Counted from the first letter of the stretch, positions 37,258 through 48,115 are shown. The stretch is 64,000 nt of DNA from an uncultured Cedecea sp. (GCF_947498825.1 NZ_CANMLV010000001.1:496001-560000); one strand, 5' to 3'. The notes: a model not told the origin generated them from the sequence alone. Translations and numbers: made by a program.

Positions 37258-38658
37258 ATGAGCGTTGTGCCTGTAGCCGACGTACTCCAGGGCCGTACAG
37301 CCGTTGACAGTGAAGTCACCGTGCGCGGATGGGTGCGTACTCGGAGAGATTCAAAAGCTGGTATCTCCTTCCTTGCCATTTATGATGGCTCCTGCTTTGA
37401 TCCTGTACAGGCTGTCATTAATAATTCCCTGCCTAATTACAATGACGAGATACTGCATCTGACAACCGGTTGTTCCGTTATCGTTACAGGTACTGTCGTT
37501 GCTTCTCCAGGCCAGGGGCAGAGTTTCGAAATACAGGCACTTAAAGTTGAAGTGACCGGTTGGGTTGACGATCCTGATACCTATCCAATGGCCGCTAAAC
37601 GTCACAGCATTGAATATCTGCGTGAGGTTGCGCATTTACGCCCACGAACTAACCTGATCGGTGCTGTTGCGCGTGTACGTCATACTCTGGCGCAAGCCCT
37701 GCATCGTTTCTTTGATGAGCAAGGATATTTCTGGGTTTCAACCCCGCTGATTACGGCTTCTGATACTGAAGGTGCCGGTGAAATGTTCCGCGTATCCACG
37801 CTTGACATGGAAAACTTGCCCCGCACACCAGAAGGGAAAGTCGACTTTGATAAAGATTTCTTTGGCAAAGAGTCCTTCCTGACCGTCTCCGGTCAGTTAA
37901 ATGGCGAAACCTATGCCAGTGCTTTATCTAAAGTGTATACCTTTGGCCCGACGTTCCGTGCCGAAAACTCTAATACCAGTCGTCATCTGGCAGAATTCTG
38001 GATGCTGGAGCCGGAAGTGGCTTTTGCAGATTTAAACGATGTCGCAGGTCTGGCTGAAGCAATGTTGAAATATGTCTTCAATGCGGTACTTGAAGAACGT
38101 ATGGATGATATGAAGTTCTTTGCTGAACGTGTAGATAAAGAAGCCATTGAGCGTCTACAGAACTTCATTAAGGCAGATTTTGCTCAGGTTGATTATACCG
38201 ATGCCGTTGAAATCCTGCTGAACTGTGGTAAGAGCTTCGAAAATCCTGTTTTCTGGGGTGTTGACCTCTCTTCCGAGCATGAGCGTTATCTGGCGGAGCA
38301 TCACTTTAAAGCACCAGTGGTAGTAAAAAACTATCCAAAAGACATCAAAGCATTCTATATGCGCCTTAATGATGACGGTAAGACCGTTGCTGCAATGGAT
38401 GTTCTGGCCCCAGGTATCGGTGAAATCATCGGAGGCTCACAGCGTGAAGAGCGTCTGGATGTCCTGGATGCCCGTCTGGCAGAAATGGGGCTGAATAAAG
38501 AAGATTACTGGTGGTACCGCGATCTGCGCCGCTATGGCACCGTACCGCATTCAGGCTTTGGGCTTGGCTTTGAGCGTCTGATTGCTTATGTCACCGGTGT
38601 TCAGAACGTACGTGACGTGATCCCTTTCCCACGCACACCACGTAATGCAAGCTTCTAA
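37258..38658 (+). CDS. asnS: Asparaginyl-tRNA synthetase
   Basis: The 466-residue class IIb enzyme equals E. coli AsnS in length. It has an N-terminal OB-fold anticodon-binding domain ([19 protein letters not shown]), motif 2 [20 protein letters not shown] and motif 3 [15 protein letters not shown]. It charges tRNA-Asn in the cytosol. AGAGAGAAAACT precedes the ATG. It stands alone between pncB and ompF. Confidence 0.98.
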   Translation: MSVVPVADVLQGRTAVDSEVTVRGWVRTRRDSKAGISFLAIYDGSCFDPVQAVINNSLPNYNDEILHLTTGCSVIVTGTVVASPGQGQSFEIQALKVEVTGWVDDPDTYPMAAKRHSIEYLREVAHLRPRTNLIGAVARVRHTLAQALHRFFDEQGYFWVSTPLITASDTEGAGEMFRVSTLDMENLPRTPEGKVDFDKDFFGKESFLTVSGQLNGETYASALSKVYTFGPTFRAENSNTSRHLAEFWMLEPEVAFADLNDVAGLAEAMLKYVFNAVLEERMDDMKFFAERVDKEAIERLQNFIKADFAQVDYTDAVEILLNCGKSFENPVFWGVDLSSEHERYLAEHHFKAPVVVKNYPKDIKAFYMRLNDDGKTVAAMDVLAPGIGEIIGGSQREERLDVLDARLAEMGLNKEDYWWYRDLRRYGTVPHSGFGLGFERLIAYVTGVQNVRDVIPFPRTPRNASF

Positions 38659-39382
38659 TCAACCAGACTGAATAGCTCTGGTTTCTTACCGGTACCCGGA
38701 CAACCGATAAAGCAATGATTCGGTCGTTTGGGTTCCGTCTCCTCTCTCTTCATTATTCCACTTCTGAACGACTTTTCCCTGTCACTCGATACTCTCTGAT
38801 ACAAATCTCCACTTGTATTCCGGATAAGACAAGTATCCTCGTTTTCTTTGGACATATTTTATTAATGATTGATATTTAAATATCAATTTCAACCGTTTTC
38901 ATATGCAACCTGGTTACAAGTTGTTTCTTACAATAAGCAGTAAATGAAACGCAGAAACCGATAATCAGGCTAAATAAGTTCCCCATTAAATACCGCACAT
39001 TTTGGCAATCTTTCACTGCAATCTTCAGTTTTTTGGCTCTTCAGCAAAATTGTTCAGATCAACTTTTTTCGACGCACTTCACACTTATATAAATTAAATA
39101 TAAGCAATTCATATATATACGTTAAGAAAAAATCATCTCATTAATTATTAAGCCGAAGTTTGAATTAGTTCACAAAGTTCCATTAAATTCACACAATGTT
39201 ACATATATTTTCCGCTTGTTACTTAGTTTTGATATTTGTAGCACTTTCAGGCTAGCGAAACATGGTCATGGATGGAAAGATGCCCTCAGACACAGAAAGA
39301 CACCAAACTCTCATCGGCAATTTTGTAAAGAATTGTTGACGGCAGTGGCAGGTGTTCATAAAACCAATGAGGGTAATAAATA
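38659..39382 (+). promoter_or_regulatory. asnS-ompF intergenic region with ompF control region
   Basis: The 724-bp gap holds no convincing gene; the first ~250 bp contain a minus-strand frame I reject. From about 39195 the sequence follows the E. coli ompF control region: OmpR-type elements TGTTACATAT and TTGTTACTTAG (39198-39227), then TTTGTAGCACTTTC, GGAAAGATGCC and GACACCAAACTCTCATC. OmpR phosphorylated by EnvZ would activate here at low osmolarity. The AT-rich stretch 38860-39190 likely holds further upstream OmpR or IHF sites that I cannot place exactly. Confidence 0.7.
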
Positions 39383-39390
39383 ATGATGAA
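39369..39390 (+). promoter_or_regulatory. MicF target in the ompF leader
   Basis: The ribosome-binding region GAGGGTAATAAATAATG, through the start codon, is identical to the E. coli ompF segment that pairs with the 5' part of the sRNA MicF. Translational repression by MicF and Hfq is therefore expected, provided micF exists elsewhere. Confidence 0.75.
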
Positions 39391-40510
39391 GCGCAATATT
39401 CTGGCAGTGATCATCCCTGCTATCCTGGTAGCTGGTTCTGTAAACGCTGCTGAAATCTACAACAAAGACGGCAACAAATTAGACTTCTACGGTAAAGTTG
39501 TTGGTGAGCGTGGCTTCAATACCCAAACTGCAGACAAAGACAAGGGCACCAAAAAAGGCAGCAGCGATGCTTCCTACGCTCAGATCGGTTTCAAAGGTGA
39601 AACTCAGATCAACTCTGACCTGGTAGGTTTCGGTCGTTGGGAATATCGTGCTAAAGCAAGCAAAGAAGAAGGCAACCAGGACAACGTAACTCGTCTGGCT
39701 TTCGCTGGTATTAAAGCAGGTGAAGCTGGCTCCCTGAGCTATGGCCGTAATCACGGTATCGTTTATGACGTTGAGTCATATACCGATATGTCACCATCTT
39801 TCTCTGGTGAAACTTGGGGTGGTAGCACTGATAACTTCATGAACAACCGTACTACTGGTGTTCTGACTTACCGTAACACTGACTTCTTTGGTCACGTTGA
39901 AGGTCTGAACTTCGGTATCCAGTTCCAGGGTAAAAATGACCGCGACAACGCAACCAAATCGAATGGCGAAGGTGTAGGTTACTCAGCAGAATATAACTTT
40001 GCTGAAGGTTTTGCTCTGACTGGCGCATACAGCAACTCTAACCGTACCAGCAAGCAGAAAACGGTTCTGGGTAACGAAGCCAAGCATGCTGAAGCATGGG
40101 CTGTTGGTGGTAAATATGATGCCAACAACATCTACCTGGCAGCAGTATATGCCGAAACTCGCAACATGAGTAACGTGGCAAATGGCATGACCGGTACTGA
40201 TATCGCAGCAAGAAAAACTCAGAACATTGAACTGATCGCTCAATACCAGTTTGATTTCGGTCTGCGTCCATCCCTGGCATTCGTACACTCTAAAGGCAAG
40301 GGTCTGAACCTGGATTCAGCTAACAAAGACGTAAGCGCAGATCTGGCTAAATACATCCAGGTAGGTTCTTCCTACTACTTCAACAAAAACTTCAACGTTT
40401 ATGCTGACTATCGTGTAAACCTGCTGAGCACCTCAGAAGCTGAGAAAACTGACGGCGGCTGGGTTGGTTCTGACAACCAGGGTGTTGTTGGTGTAGCTTA
40501 CCAGTTCTAA
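39383..40510 (+). CDS. ompF: Outer membrane porin OmpF
   Basis: The 375-residue precursor starts MMKRNILAVIIPAILVAGSV with cleavage after VNA, and mature AEIYNKDGNKLDFYGK. Sixteen beta strands end in the classic VGVAYQF with a C-terminal Phe. The constriction loop 3 region reads SYTDMSPSFSGETWGG, where E. coli OmpF has PEFGG, so the eyelet residues differ. External loops are diverged. Codon use is that of a highly expressed gene. Position next to asnS and aspC and the leader sequence identify it as ompF rather than ompC. Confidence 0.95.
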   Translation: MMKRNILAVIIPAILVAGSVNAAEIYNKDGNKLDFYGKVVGERGFNTQTADKDKGTKKGSSDASYAQIGFKGETQINSDLVGFGRWEYRAKASKEEGNQDNVTRLAFAGIKAGEAGSLSYGRNHGIVYDVESYTDMSPSFSGETWGGSTDNFMNNRTTGVLTYRNTDFFGHVEGLNFGIQFQGKNDRDNATKSNGEGVGYSAEYNFAEGFALTGAYSNSNRTSKQKTVLGNEAKHAEAWAVGGKYDANNIYLAAVYAETRNMSNVANGMTGTDIAARKTQNIELIAQYQFDFGLRPSLAFVHSKGKGLNLDSANKDVSADLAKYIQVGSSYYFNKNFNVYADYRVNLLSTSEAEKTDGGWVGSDNQGVVGVAYQF

Positions 40511-40544
40511 TATCTGGCAAAATATTTGTCTGATATGACTAAAA

Positions 40545-40568
40545 ACAGGACGTAAGTCCTGTTTTTTT
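40545..40568 (+). terminator. ompF terminator
   Basis: ACAGGAC pairs with GTCCTGT around GTAA and is followed by a run of T residues. Confidence 0.92.
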
Positions 40569-40695
40569 ATGTCTGAAAAGCACAAGAAACCGCGTCATAA
40601 TTTCCCTTCATTCTTTTTTTTGCAAACGGTTGGCATTTAGTACAACAGCGGGTAACCTGATATCAATTTATCCCGCTATCTCTATGGAATCCGTT

Positions 40696-41886
40696 ATGTT
40701 TGAGAACATTACTGCTGCTCCTGCTGACCCCATTCTGGGCCTGGCTGATCTGTTTCGTGCTGATGACCGTGCTAATAAAATTAACCTGGGTATTGGTGTC
40801 TATAAAGATGAAACGGGTAATACTCCGGTTCTCACCAGCGTAAAAAAAGCTGAGCTTTATTTGCTTGAAAATGAAGTCACGAAAAACTATCTCAGCATTG
40901 ACGGTATTCCCGCATTTGGTCAATGCACCCAAGAGCTATTATTCGGTAAAGGCAGCCCGATTAGCGAAGCCAAACGGGCACGTACTGCACAAACCCCAGG
41001 TGGTACCGGCGCACTGCGTGTAGCCGCGGATTTTATTGCGCATAACACCTCAGCAAAACGTGTCTGGGTAAGCAACCCTAGCTGGCCGAACCATAAAAAT
41101 GTTTTCGAGTCTGCGGGTCTGGAAATCTGCGAATACAACTACTACGATGCGACCAATCATAGCCTTAACTTCGTGGGCCTGGTTGACAGTCTGCAAGCGG
41201 CACAGGCGGGTGATGTCGTTCTGTTCCACGGTTGCTGTCATAACCCAACCGGTATCGACCCGACTTTAGAACAGTGGCAGACTCTGTGTGAGATGTCGCT
41301 GGAAAAAGGCTGGCTACCGCTGTTTGATTTCGCCTACCAGGGCTTTGCACGCGGACTGGAAGAAGATGCAGAAGGTCTGCGTCTGTTTGCCGCAAGCCAT
41401 AAAGAACTGATTGTCGCCAGTTCTTACTCTAAGAACTTTGGCCTGTACAATGAACGTGTGGGTGCCTTTACGTTAGTTGCAGCTGATGCCGAAACCGTTG
41501 ATCGCGCCTTTAGCCAGGTGAAAGCCACTATTCGTGCCAACTACTCCAATCCACCAGCGCATGGTGCTGCGGTTGTTGCTACTATTCTGAGTAATGAAGC
41601 ATTGCGTAGCCTCTGGGAGCAAGAGCTGACAGAGATGCGTGAGCGTATTCAGCGTATGCGTCAGCTGTTTGTAACGACCCTGCAAGAAAAAGGAGCAAGT
41701 CGTGACTTCAGCTTTATTATTAACCAGAACGGTATGTTCTCTTTCAGCGGCTTAAGCAAAGAACAGGTGCTACGTCTGCGTGAAGAGTTTGGTATCTATG
41801 CAGTGGCTTCAGGTCGTATCAACGTGGCAGGTTTGACGCCAGACAATATGTCTCCACTGTGTGAGGCTATCGTAGCAGTGCTGTAA
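40696..41886 (+). CDS. aspC: Aspartate aminotransferase
   Basis: The 396-residue PLP enzyme matches E. coli AspC in length. Lys246 in [15 protein letters not shown] binds pyridoxal phosphate, and [12 protein letters not shown] is the conserved cofactor-contacting segment. It interconverts aspartate and 2-oxoglutarate with oxaloacetate and glutamate, and also acts on aromatic amino acids. The start at 40696 ([16 protein letters not shown]) is the family start; the longer frame from 40630 is not. Confidence 0.97.
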   Translation: MFENITAAPADPILGLADLFRADDRANKINLGIGVYKDETGNTPVLTSVKKAELYLLENEVTKNYLSIDGIPAFGQCTQELLFGKGSPISEAKRARTAQTPGGTGALRVAADFIAHNTSAKRVWVSNPSWPNHKNVFESAGLEICEYNYYDATNHSLNFVGLVDSLQAAQAGDVVLFHGCCHNPTGIDPTLEQWQTLCEMSLEKGWLPLFDFAYQGFARGLEEDAEGLRLFAASHKELIVASSYSKNFGLYNERVGAFTLVAADAETVDRAFSQVKATIRANYSNPPAHGAAVVATILSNEALRSLWEQELTEMRERIQRMRQLFVTTLQEKGASRDFSFIINQNGMFSFSGLSKEQVLRLREEFGIYAVASGRINVAGLTPDNMSPLCEAIVAVL

Positions 41887-41916
41887 TTCAATACACTGGC
41901 ATAAGACGGTCAAAAA

Positions 41917-41951
41917 AACCGCTGGTCACTAAAAGTGCCAGCGGTTTTTTA
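41917..41951. terminator. Bidirectional terminator between aspC and gloC
   Basis: AACCGCTGG pairs with CCAGCGGTT around a 12-nt loop, with A-run before and T-run after, fitting two convergent genes. Confidence 0.9.
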
Positions 41952-41962
41952 TTAACAGAGAC

Positions 41963-42610
41963 CTACCAGACAGGCAGCTCATCTTGTAAGAAAGGATTAT
42001 TCCGTCGCTCTTCACCCAAAGTGGACAGTGGGCCATGGCCTGGTATAAAAGTGACATCATCGCCTAACGGCAACAACTTGCGTTTAATTGCATCGATTAA
42101 CGCACCATGATCGCCACGCGGGAAATCACTACGTCCAACGCCACCTTTGAAAATAACGTCACCAGAAACCAGTAATCGGGAAATCGGGTCAAAAAAGACA
42201 ATATGACCTGGCGTATGACCGGGGCAGTGCAACACCTGAAAGATTGTTTCCCCCACGTTCACAGAATCCCCCTCTTCCAGCCACCGATCTGGCACCAGAG
42301 GCTGGCACTCTTCAAGACCAAACATCTGGCTCTGCTGCGGAAGTCCCTGAAGCCAGAATTCATCTTCTTTTTGTGGACCAATAACAGGAACATGTAAATA
42401 GGCCGCCAGTTCTGCCGCTGCACCGACATGATCCAAATGACCATGGGTCAACAGGATTTGTGTGACCTTAACTCCCGTCTCTGCGATCGCTTGCTTAATA
42501 CGTTGTGCATCGCCCCCCGGATCTACCAAGGCTGCTTGCCGGGTCACCGGACACCAGACTAATGAACAGTTTTGGGCAAAGGGGGTGACGGGAATAATAT
42601 GGTAATTCAT
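41963..42610 (-). CDS. gloC: Type II glyoxalase GloC (YcbL)
   Basis: The 215-residue metallo-beta-lactamase-fold hydrolase carries HGHLDH in [19 protein letters not shown] and [18 protein letters not shown]. It hydrolyses S-lactoylglutathione to lactate and glutathione, completing methylglyoxal detoxification; mgsA is in the same window. It is shorter than GloB, lacking the full C-terminal substrate domain. It lies 39 bp after mepK on the same strand, as in E. coli. Confidence 0.94.
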   Translation of the reverse strand: MNYHIIPVTPFAQNCSLVWCPVTRQAALVDPGGDAQRIKQAIAETGVKVTQILLTHGHLDHVGAAAELAAYLHVPVIGPQKEDEFWLQGLPQQSQMFGLEECQPLVPDRWLEEGDSVNVGETIFQVLHCPGHTPGHIVFFDPISRLLVSGDVIFKGGVGRSDFPRGDHGALIDAIKRKLLPLGDDVTFIPGHGPLSTLGEERRNNPFLQDELPVW

Positions 42611-42649
42611 GCTGCTCCATTACCGGCAAACAAACACCGGTTTGTTGTG

Positions 42650-43198
42650 TTACCAGGTTCTGACGGGTCCGGTATCGATATGTACAAAATTACTGCGCGG
42701 ATAATATCCGACTCCACCCGCTCGCATTGATAATGCCGCTTTCCGAACCTGGCTTAATGCCACGCCGTCAATGTGAAAGTCCATAGCCTGACCTTTGGTG
42801 TGGTAACTCTTTTTCGCTACCCCACGACTGTGTGCTCGCAGATCGTTATTGGTATCAACAGAGCGATAACCAGAGATCAGCTGAACGGGTTTTTTCGTGC
42901 CAAGTAAAACTTGTAAACGATAGAGCTGATCAAATAATGCGGTATCGATAGCGATCATTTTATTCGCACGGTAATCACGGAAAAAATGATTGAGTCGGGT
43001 TAACTCGTCTTTGATGTAACCTTTACCATCAAAGAACTCGGCTTTAAGTGACTCACCGGTATTAAGATTACTCAGTGTCAAAATACGCGGACGTGGAGTA
43101 GAGAGTGTAGCAAGTGCGGGAGACGACAACAGCGACGTGCCAAGCGCCACGCCGCCTAAAGCCAGCAGTCTGCGGCGTGAAGGGTCAAATTTATCCAT
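42650..43198 (-). CDS. mepK: Murein DD/LD-endopeptidase MepK (YcbK)
   Basis: The 182-residue protein has a twin-arginine signal, SRRRLLALGGVALG, and a peptidase M15A/DUF882 domain with QLISGYRSVDTN, SYHTKGQAMDFHI and FVHIDTGPVRTW, which supply the zinc-binding His/Asp residues. MepK cuts cross-links in peptidoglycan, including the 3-3 links made by LD-transpeptidases. Its location next to ldtD, the enzyme making those links, is conserved. Confidence 0.93.
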   Translation of the reverse strand: MDKFDPSRRRLLALGGVALGTSLLSSPALATLSTPRPRILTLSNLNTGESLKAEFFDGKGYIKDELTRLNHFFRDYRANKMIAIDTALFDQLYRLQVLLGTKKPVQLISGYRSVDTNNDLRAHSRGVAKKSYHTKGQAMDFHIDGVALSQVRKAALSMRAGGVGYYPRSNFVHIDTGPVRTW

Positions 43199-43229
43199 TA
43201 TTACAAGCCTGAAAAAAAATTATTGTCTA

Positions 43230-43310
43230 TACCCTTCATGCTTCAAGCTGCAAGTTCGTTGGCTACAGGCTAAGCATACGTCAGCCATGGAACTTGAAAT
43301 AAGAAGAGTA
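43230..43310. repeat. Imperfect palindromic intergenic element (MITE-like)
   Basis: TACCCTTCATGCTTCAAG at the left end and CTTGAAATAAGAAGAGTA at the right end form an imperfect inverted repeat about 81 bp across, enclosing CTGCAAGTTCGTTGGCTAC. Elements with CTTCAAGctGCAgGT and GTTGGCT cores are scattered between genes in several enterobacteria such as Serratia and Yersinia relatives. Only one copy was noticed in this window. Confidence 0.55.
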
Positions 43311-43448
43311 CATTTAATACGCGGTTTTACGCCCCTCACCTTAACTGGCTAAAGTTTAGCCGTCAAGACCGTATATTTGGCAGTTTTACCCGAATAACGA
43401 AAAATGGCTATCCGCTATTCGGGTATCAATACTACCACCACTTATCCT

Positions 43449-45137
43449 TTACTGGATAAGCAGCCGGGCGCGATTCACATTATTCGCGCCGACACGTGCC
43501 GCACTGTCATAGTTATAAATGTCAGTACGGAAAGCGATATGCCCGTCAGCTTCACTGAATGCGGTTAAATAATAAAGCATAACCGGTACATTCTGGCGGA
43601 TAGGGATAAATGTGGTATTCCCCCGGTCAACGACGCCAGAGATCCGGGAAGCGTTCCAGCCAACATCCTGCAATAACATATTCGCCAGCTCAGAAGCTTT
43701 GTTGACACGAACACATCCGGAACTCAATGCGCGCGCCTCACGGCGGAACAGGTTATGGTTCGGCGTATCGTGCAGGTAAATAGACTCTGAATTTGGCATA
43801 TTGAATTTGTAACGACCCAACGCATTATTCTGTCCCGGCCTCTGCTGGAAGCGGAAAGGTAAATTTCGCTCGGTGATAGTGGACCAGTCCACCATCCAAG
43901 GATTGATACTTTCGGCATCCTTGTTCCAGCCTTGATAGATACTGTAGCCCTGACGTTCAAGATAGCCCGGATCTTGACGTACTTTAGGTAAAATATCTTT
44001 ACGGGCCAAGGACTGAGGGACATTCCACGGTGGATTCACCACCACATTATTCAATGCACTGCTCATTAAAGGCGTTTTACGGTCCGGTCGTCCGACAATG
44101 ACCCGCGACTGTAACGCCTCATTACCATTCAAATAATAGACTAATGAGTAGTCCGGAATATTGACCATAATCCCGGTATCAACCTTGTCTGGCAATAATC
44201 TCAGGCGCTGCATATTTAATGCGACAATCGCCGCACGTTGCTCAGGGGTCGCATTCAACCAGTAGCGGGTTTGCGTACCAATCACCCCGTCCGTCTCTAA
44301 TCCTTGTTGCCGCTGAAACTGTTTGACACTCTCAACCAGTTCCGGACCGTAATCCTGAGTTTCATCAATTACCTGACTACTCGCAGGCGCACTGAGGCTA
44401 CGCGCCAGAATCTCACGTAATGCCGGGATATCACGACTGAGATCTCCAGGGCGAAGCGTGACTTTATCCTGGAGTTGAGGCCAGGCTTCTGTCGGTTGCA
44501 TCAGAGCATGTAATGACTGACGCAAAGTCATATACTGCGGGTTTGTGGGGGCCAGTGAAGCAATAAAGGCCGAAGCATTCCCTTGGCTGATAGCCAACTG
44601 CCACTGGTTAACAATGTCTTGTGGTGGTGCTTTTGGCTTATAGACACGGCCCCCATACAACCAGCGGCTTCCTTCAGTAGGGATACCCGAAATATAATCC
44701 AGATATCCGAGCATCGCATCGGACAGGACAATATCACGTCCCCCCTCCTGCACTGAAGGATGTGTCAGTTGCTCAACCCAATAGGCAAACTGTGGCTGAA
44801 TACCGGCCATCGCCACTTCAGCCAGTTGCTGGGAAAAAGCCTGTACTGCGCCCTCTTCCTGCCACATTGGCTGCATGTCACGGCTGGCGTAAAGCTCAGA
44901 TAAGTTATTGAGATAAAGAGGAGTATAACCCACTGGCAGACTGGCAATAATTTGCGCCCGCCCCTGCTCAGTCGTCAACGGCATCACTGCCGTGACTGGC
45001 GTGTCCACTTGCACCGGTGAGGTTTGTTCTATTGTCGTCAGTGTTTCTGTATCAGCTCGTGAAACAGAAGCCAGTCCCAAAAACAGACTACAACCGATAA
45101 CCATCCATTGAAAACTATTCACTTTTGCTATCAGCAT
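43449..45137 (-). CDS. ldtD: LD-transpeptidase LdtD (YcbB)
   Basis: The 562-residue protein has an N-terminal signal or anchor segment (residues ~8-28), a scaffold domain, a peptidoglycan-binding domain near residues 255-310 ([20 protein letters not shown]) and a C-terminal YkuD catalytic domain with [11 protein letters not shown] and the nucleophile Cys475 in [10 protein letters not shown]. It makes 3-3 cross-links in peptidoglycan and supports beta-lactam tolerance. It is about 50 residues shorter than the 615-residue E. coli protein. mepK follows downstream. Confidence 0.95.
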   Translation of the reverse strand: MLIAKVNSFQWMVIGCSLFLGLASVSRADTETLTTIEQTSPVQVDTPVTAVMPLTTEQGRAQIIASLPVGYTPLYLNNLSELYASRDMQPMWQEEGAVQAFSQQLAEVAMAGIQPQFAYWVEQLTHPSVQEGGRDIVLSDAMLGYLDYISGIPTEGSRWLYGGRVYKPKAPPQDIVNQWQLAISQGNASAFIASLAPTNPQYMTLRQSLHALMQPTEAWPQLQDKVTLRPGDLSRDIPALREILARSLSAPASSQVIDETQDYGPELVESVKQFQRQQGLETDGVIGTQTRYWLNATPEQRAAIVALNMQRLRLLPDKVDTGIMVNIPDYSLVYYLNGNEALQSRVIVGRPDRKTPLMSSALNNVVVNPPWNVPQSLARKDILPKVRQDPGYLERQGYSIYQGWNKDAESINPWMVDWSTITERNLPFRFQQRPGQNNALGRYKFNMPNSESIYLHDTPNHNLFRREARALSSGCVRVNKASELANMLLQDVGWNASRISGVVDRGNTTFIPIRQNVPVMLYYLTAFSEADGHIAFRTDIYNYDSAARVGANNVNRARLLIQ

Positions 45138-45404
45138 CCAAGACTCCTTTCATTAATGTGTCCGTTGTATTGCGCGGAATCGATAACCAAACTTACAGGC
45201 CGGGAGCAGGCTACTTAAAGTATGGCGGGTCGCATTACCTGGACCAGTGATTCAGATAAATAAAAGTCGTCAGTACCTGTTCCAGTTAAAGGATGTCAGG
45301 ATTTCCCTTCAGTATAGTCAAAGTCATTTACTCGTTCAAAGTCGATGACCAGGAAACCATATATCATACTTTATGCGTTAATAGGCTGAGAAAAGAAAGA
45401 TAAA

Positions 45405-46094
45405 TCAGTCTGTAAGGGGTTTAAGATAGGCGCGAATCATCTCATAGGCCTGATGTTTATGCTGATGCTGCCAGTCTGTTGCGAGTAAATCGGTCTCAAA
45501 CATCCAGGATATTGTGAAAGCATTTGATTTATGAAAAACACTCAGACTCACCAACGTAACGTACAGATGTAATGCGTCAATACCTGGGCGCAGGGTACCC
45601 TTTCGCTCTCCAAGCTGGATAAGCTCGGTTAACAAAGAACGAATAGGAAAAGACATAGCCTGAATTCGGGCGGACTGTTTCAGGGTTTCGGCTTTATTAA
45701 GATTCTCCCATTGCAGCAAACATTGCAGTTCCCGATGCCGGGAAAAATGGCTTTCGATAAAATCATACAACTGCAATATTCCCTCAACAGAATCTGTCTG
45801 ATGGGTATCCAGTTTCAGTTTAAGCTCTTCACTGCGTAGCTGCCCGAGAACACTCTCCAGAACCTCAATATAGAGGTTCTGTTTATTCTCAAAATAATGA
45901 TAAATCATACGAATATTCACCCCGGCCAAGGCCGCGATGGTTTCGACACGAACCCCACTGAAGCCCTTATCAGCAAACTCCTGTAATGCAATATCAAAGA
46001 TACGTTTTCGGGTATTTTGCATCAACTGTTGCTGCTTTACCGACATTCGTCGCTCAGTGACAGTGAGCCCATCCTGATTGATATCTGACATCAT
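45405..46094 (-). CDS. TetR-family regulator of the BMP transporter/hydrolase locus
   Basis: The ~229-residue protein has a TetR helix-turn-helix near residues 28-75 (RIFDIALQEFADKGFSGVRV, IAALAGVNIRMIYHYFENKQ) and a variable C-terminal ligand domain. It resembles RutR-type regulators in layout. Two ATG codons at 46094 and 46091 are better spaced from AAGG than the one at 46100. It begins 12 bp after the second permease gene, so it is the last gene of the transporter operon. Palindromic repeats in the divergent promoter are its likely operators. Confidence 0.85.
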   Translation of the reverse strand: MMSDINQDGLTVTERRMSVKQQQLMQNTRKRIFDIALQEFADKGFSGVRVETIAALAGVNIRMIYHYFENKQNLYIEVLESVLGQLRSEELKLKLDTHQTDSVEGILQLYDFIESHFSRHRELQCLLQWENLNKAETLKQSARIQAMSFPIRSLLTELIQLGERKGTLRPGIDALHLYVTLVSLSVFHKSNAFTISWMFETDLLATDWQHQHKHQAYEMIRAYLKPLTD

Positions 46095-46106
46095 TATCAT
46101 CCTTAT

Positions 46107-47024
46107 TTAGCGCTGATAAGGCTGCGTCAGCGCTGCTGGCGCGGTTTGTCGCCCGATTAATCCCGCTACGGCTATCAGTGCCAGTAAATAAGGCAGCATA
46201 ATTAACAGCGCGGTTGGGACTTCAATTCCCAGCAGAGGGAGTTGAAACTGGAGTGCGCTGGCTGCACCAAATAGCAGACAGGCTAAAGCGGTACGGCCAG
46301 TCTTCCAGTTACCGAAAATAATCGCAGCAATAGCCAGGTATCCCATACCATTAGTCATTCCTTCAGTAAAAGTATGAATATTACCAATGGAAAGCAGACA
46401 TCCCGCCGCCGCCGCCATCATGCCGGAAAAAATTACTGCACCATAACGTAGCCGGGTAACGGACAAACCGGATTGATCGACGGCGCGCGGTGAGACACCG
46501 ACCGCATTCAGAGAGATCCCCAATGCCGTTCGACGCATAACCACCGCACACAACAGTAATACCAGTAAGCCAGGATAAAACAGCCATACCTGATTTAAGA
46601 CTTCAGTACCTAAAAAAGGGATATCACGCAGCAACGGTGGTGACCATTTGTCCAGGCCCGGGATAACCGCATTTGAGCGCGCGCCAAACATTTCCCGATA
46701 AGCCAGAGTTGTCGCCCCTAATGCCAGGATATTGATACCTATCCCGGTGACGATTTGGTTAGCGCGTAACGTCACACTAAGAAAGGCCTGCAACAACGCC
46801 AAAGGAATCACTCCCAGTACACCTATCAACAGCCCCCATTCCGCACTCCCCGTCATACTGGCTCCCGCTACCCCAAGGAAAGCGCCCGTGAGCATCATGC
46901 CTTCAACGCTCATATTCAGTACGCCAGCACGTTCACTGATCAGTTCCCCCGCTGAAGCAATCATCAACGGGGCCGCAAGTCGAATAGATGATGCGGCAAA
47001 AATGGCCAGCAGTTCCATACTCAT
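46107..47024 (-). CDS. ABC transporter permease (nucleoside/BMP type), second subunit
   Basis: The 305-residue integral membrane protein has about eight helices and the branched-chain-amino-acid/simple-sugar permease signature, including GELISERAGVLNMSVEGMML near the N-terminus, typical of the smaller permease of BMP-type nucleoside importers. Its ATG overlaps the stop of the first permease as ATGA. It forms the membrane channel with that partner. Confidence 0.88.
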   Translation of the reverse strand: MSMELLAIFAASSIRLAAPLMIASAGELISERAGVLNMSVEGMMLTGAFLGVAGASMTGSAEWGLLIGVLGVIPLALLQAFLSVTLRANQIVTGIGINILALGATTLAYREMFGARSNAVIPGLDKWSPPLLRDIPFLGTEVLNQVWLFYPGLLVLLLCAVVMRRTALGISLNAVGVSPRAVDQSGLSVTRLRYGAVIFSGMMAAAAGCLLSIGNIHTFTEGMTNGMGYLAIAAIIFGNWKTGRTALACLLFGAASALQFQLPLLGIEVPTALLIMLPYLLALIAVAGLIGRQTAPAALTQPYQR

Positions 47025-48115
47025 ATTTTTTCTCCTTTACGGGAGAGCCACAAAGTACTGCCCGCCAGAATCAGAATGACAATAGCCTGCACCACCAGCA
47101 CCAGCGCAGCAGGAACCTGGGCTACCATTTCCATGTTAATGCCGCCAGAACGCAGAAATCCGAATAACAAAGCGGCGACAAAGACACCCGTTATTGAATT
47201 ACGTGCTAACAGACCGACAACCAGACCGTCAAAACCGTAGCCAGAGGAGAATCCTGCTTTAAGCGAATATTGATCCCCCTGTAACATGATTGCACCAGCC
47301 AGCCCACCTAAAGCCCCCGCAATCGCCAGCGCAGCGACCATGGTCCAGGTAATCGCGATCCCGGCACGCCTGGCTGCCTGCGGGTTGTATCCCACCGCAC
47401 GGAGTGAAAAACCAAAACGGGTACGTGAGATAACCGCAGCGATGACAATGCCCAGTATCAGGGTGATAGCAAGCCCGAGATGTATGCCCAGCCCACTGTC
47501 CGGGAACAGCAGAGGCAATTGCGTGGTTTCAGGAATGGTCAGAGACTCCGGCAGCGTACCTCCGCTGGTCATTGGCTGACGCAGGAGATCAACCGACTGC
47601 ACGCACCAGTAGAGTAACCAGACGGCAATAAATGACAGCAGCAGCGTACTGATCACTTCATTGGTCCCGAGTCGGGCTTTCAGCCAGCCGGGAATCGCCC
47701 CCCAGATCCCCCCTGCCAGGGCCGCACATAACATCGGCACAATATAGGCCAAACCATAGGGTAAGCCTTCACAGCCGCCATACAGACTCATTGCCGTCGC
47801 AGCAATACCGCCGATAGCAATCTGACCTTCGCCACCGACGTTCGTCAGTCTTGCCCGATTCGCGAGTACAAAACCCACCCCCACAAGGGCAAAGACCAGA
47901 CTACGATTAATCGAGGCGCCTATGGCATAAGGTGACCCCCAGGCACCGTCAGCAAATGCGGCCAGCGCTTCTGAGACCGGTACACCGAAGCTGAGGATCA
48001 TGACTATCGCCACGAAGATAGCAGCCACAATGGCACCGCTCATAACAAGTAAAATGCGAAGGTGCGGGCAGGTAGACCACTGGATCGGTGTTAATTTTAT
48101 CAACGGATTGTTCAT
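47021..48115 (-). CDS. ABC transporter permease (nucleoside/BMP type), first subunit
   Basis: From the ATG at 48115, which overlaps the ATPase stop as ATGA, the product has 364 residues with about nine or ten membrane helices, including NRARLTNVGGEGQIAIGG, the hallmark of this permease class. A longer frame from 48169 would run into the ATPase gene and is rejected. It pairs with the second permease to form a heterodimeric channel. Confidence 0.88.
   Translation of the reverse strand: MNNPLIKLTPIQWSTCPHLRILLVMSGAIVAAIFVAIVMILSFGVPVSEALAAFADGAWGSPYAIGASINRSLVFALVGVGFVLANRARLTNVGGEGQIAIGGIAATAMSLYGGCEGLPYGLAYIVPMLCAALAGGIWGAIPGWLKARLGTNEVISTLLLSFIAVWLLYWCVQSVDLLRQPMTSGGTLPESLTIPETTQLPLLFPDSGLGIHLGLAITLILGIVIAAVISRTRFGFSLRAVGYNPQAARRAGIAITWTMVAALAIAGALGGLAGAIMLQGDQYSLKAGFSSGYGFDGLVVGLLARNSITGVFVAALLFGFLRSGGINMEMVAQVPAALVLVVQAIVILILAGSTLWLSRKGEKI

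Noticed and set aside
38655-38855. A 66-codon minus-strand frame overlapping the asnS stop
   Set aside because: No recognisable domain, no ribosome-binding site, and it lies in the region leading to ompF control sequences.
42203-42397. Plus-strand frames inside gloC and other core genes
   Set aside because: They are antisense shadows of well-identified genes with no independent support.
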